Source: an uncultured Peptococcaceae bacterium
Lineage (GTDB): Bacteria > Bacillota > Peptococcia > Peptococcales > Peptococcaceae
Direction of reading: 5' to 3'
DNA: 64,000 nucleotides
NCBI GenBank assembly: GCA_949743265.1
Contig: CATJSX010000152.1
Coordinates: 40,550-104,549 of the forward strand
Numbering within the stretch: the stretch's first letter is position 1; each line of letters begins with the position of its first letter. Under the pieces are notes generated by a model. The model made no database searches. It worked only from the letters and a program-made list of their open reading frames with translations, and was not told the DNA's origin. The position numbers and the translations under genes are program-made. Positions 62,697-64,000 of the stretch are shown one piece after another.

Positions 62697-64000
62697 ATGG
62701 AAAAGCCTTTTGTACATTTGCATAATCATACTGCTTACAGCCTTTTAGATGGTGCAGCCAAAATAGATGTTTTAATTGAGCGGGCAGTTCAACTGCAAAT
62801 GCCTGCTATTGCTATTACAGATCATGGCGTAATGTATGGTGCAGTGGACTTTTATAAAGCATGCCAAAAAGCGGGTATCAAACCAATTATCGGCTGTGAA
62901 GTTTATGTAGCGCCCAACTCCCGTTTTGATAAAAAAGCAGGAATTGATGACTCGCCATATCATTTGGTGCTTCTAGTAGAAAATGAAACGGGCTATCATC
63001 ATTTAACCAAGTTGGTTTCATCGGCTTCTTTGGAAGGATTTTATTATAAACCACGAATTGACCGACAGTTATTAGCTGAACATCACGAAGGCTTAATCGC
63101 GTTAAGTGCTTGTCTTGCCGGCGAAGTGGCGCAAAAGCTGCTTCATGACGATTGGCAAGGCGCTAAAGAAACAGCGCTTTGGTATCAAGAATTGTTTGGC
63201 GCAGATCACTATTATTTGGAAATTCAAAATCAAGGGCTGTATGAACAAGTTAAACTAAACCAACAAATCAAAAAACTATCTGATGAATTAGCCATCCCAT
63301 TAGTAGCTACTAATGACACTCATTACGTTTATGCGGCTGATGCCAAAACACAAGATGTCATGATGTGTATTCAAATGGGCAAAACGCTGGAAGATACTAA
63401 TCGTATGCATTTTGACGGTGATAATTTTTATCTGAAAAGTTATGATGAGATGTACCGCATGCTGGGCGAATATCCGCAAGCGCTGGATAATACGATCAAA
63501 ATCGCTGATATGTGTCATTTTGATTTCGAATTTGGTCATAACCATATGCCTATTTTCAATGCACCGCAAGACATCGAATTATCCGATTATTTGCAACAGC
63601 TGGCTTTGGCAGGATTGAAAGAACGATATGGCGAACCAGACAATATCGCCTATGAACGGTTGACGTACGAATTAAAAATCATTCAACAAATGGGCTACGA
63701 TAGTTATTTTTTGATCGTTTGGGATTTTATAGATTATGCGAGAAAACAAGGTATTTATGTCGGTCCCGGGCGCGGCTCGGCTGCAGGCAGCATTGTCGCC
63801 TATGCGCTTAAAATTACTGATATTGATCCGCTAAAATACGATCTGCTTTTTGAACGTTTTCTCAATCCCGAACGAATTAGTATGCCTGATATTGATATTG
63901 ATTTTTGCTATGAACGTCGCGGCGAAGTGATTGACTATGTTGTCCAAAAATATGGTCAAGAAATGGTTTCACAAATTATTACCTTTGGTACAATGGCAGC
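62697..64000 (+). CDS. dnaE: DNA polymerase III subunit alpha, N-terminal part
   Basis: The first 434 codons are here; the gene continues past the window. It begins with [19 protein letters not shown]. The PHP domain has HLHNHT and ITDHGVMYG, then CEVYVAP and NDTHYV. The polymerase palm starts with [16 protein letters not shown] and the catalytic [12 protein letters not shown]. That is DnaE of the DnaE1 type, since no N-terminal OB-fold/PolC exonuclease precedes it. AGGTG lies before the ATG. Confidence 0.96.
   Translation, partial: MEKPFVHLHNHTAYSLLDGAAKIDVLIERAVQLQMPAIAITDHGVMYGAVDFYKACQKAGIKPIIGCEVYVAPNSRFDKKAGIDDSPYHLVLLVENETGYHHLTKLVSSASLEGFYYKPRIDRQLLAEHHEGLIALSACLAGEVAQKLLHDDWQGAKETALWYQELFGADHYYLEIQNQGLYEQVKLNQQIKKLSDELAIPLVATNDTHYVYAADAKTQDVMMCIQMGKTLEDTNRMHFDGDNFYLKSYDEMYRMLGEYPQALDNTIKIADMCHFDFEFGHNHMPIFNAPQDIELSDYLQQLALAGLKERYGEPDNIAYERLTYELKIIQQMGYDSYFLIVWDFIDYARKQGIYVGPGRGSAAGSIVAYALKITDIDPLKYDLLFERFLNPERISMPDIDIDFCYERRGEVIDYVVQKYGQEMVSQIITFGTMA

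Overview
The window is chromosomal DNA, AT-rich, from a low-GC anaerobic member of the Bacillota. Evidence for this placement includes pyruvate:ferredoxin oxidoreductase, Rex, CodY, DisA/RadA, a type III glutamine synthetase, a YabP-YabQ-DivIC-S1 block, a SpoIID-domain lipoprotein, and AGGAGG ribosome binding sites nearly everywhere. Clostridia or Negativicutes fit best; the family cannot be fixed from the sequence alone. The sporulation-type genes suggest a spore former or a descendant of one. I saw no rRNA, tRNA, CRISPR array, insertion sequence or prophage.

Layout. 0-7 kb: disA (cut by the window edge) and radA, a Mn/Fe superoxide dismutase, then der-plsY-gpsA with a DUF1232 protein and a solitary ABC ATPase. 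7-15 kb: a large metal-dependent phosphodiesterase and a DASS permease, then a nitrogen operon (GSIII glutamine synthetase and an Amt transporter fused to a PII domain) behind a perfect promoter and a leader with two tandem terminators. 15-25 kb: a solitary divergent GroEL, AzlCD, a LysR regulator, ribD-ribE-ribBA-ribH under an FMN riboswitch, and the riboflavin importer ribU under a second one. 25-30 kb: an Old-Yellow-Enzyme-type Fe-S flavoprotein, a second DASS permease and a 28-codon membrane ORF, with a divergent LysR gene and a strong dyad between them. 30-38 kb: a type IV pilus-like cluster (GspF, four small membrane proteins, PilT), a transglutaminase lipoprotein, Rex, a SPOR protein and FolC. 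38-43 kb: the region of most interest, below. 43-57 kb: membrane proteins, a HAD and a PHP phosphatase, NifJ, UppP, a DUF3794 protein, Ppx/GppA, the DivIC/Yab block, a SpoIID-like lipoprotein and a YigZ protein. 57.6 kb: a cluster of DnaA boxes. 58-64 kb: all-plus-strand genes for a thioredoxin, DusB, a YczE membrane protein, CodY, a CBS-domain regulator and DnaE (cut by the window edge).

The most striking system lies at 38.9-43.2 kb. Read on the minus strand it consists of a tyrosine recombinase, a segment of about 260 bp bounded by perfect 19-bp inverted repeats, an AP2-domain protein, an 18-codon ORF with a full-length Shine-Dalgarno, two tandem cyclic-di-GMP-I riboswitch aptamers, and a 728-residue surface protein with MBG-like repeats and a VPKTG sorting tail. 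The bounded segment holds a promoter that points away from the AP2/adhesin genes and a terminator that points at them, so the sequence looks like a phase-variable promoter switch caught in the OFF orientation. Inversion would aim the promoter at the adhesin, whose output would then be gated by c-di-GMP. The recombinase has an in-frame TAA between its first catalytic Arg and the rest of its active site, so the switch may be locked, or the enzyme may be made in two pieces.

Other points to check: the DnaA-box cluster where gene direction diverges (a candidate oriC), the repeat-built attenuator before the glutamine synthetase, the Amt-PII fusion without the uridylylated Tyr, a fresh nonsense mutation in a dihydrofolate-reductase-like gene, and several perfect palindromes at transcription starts.
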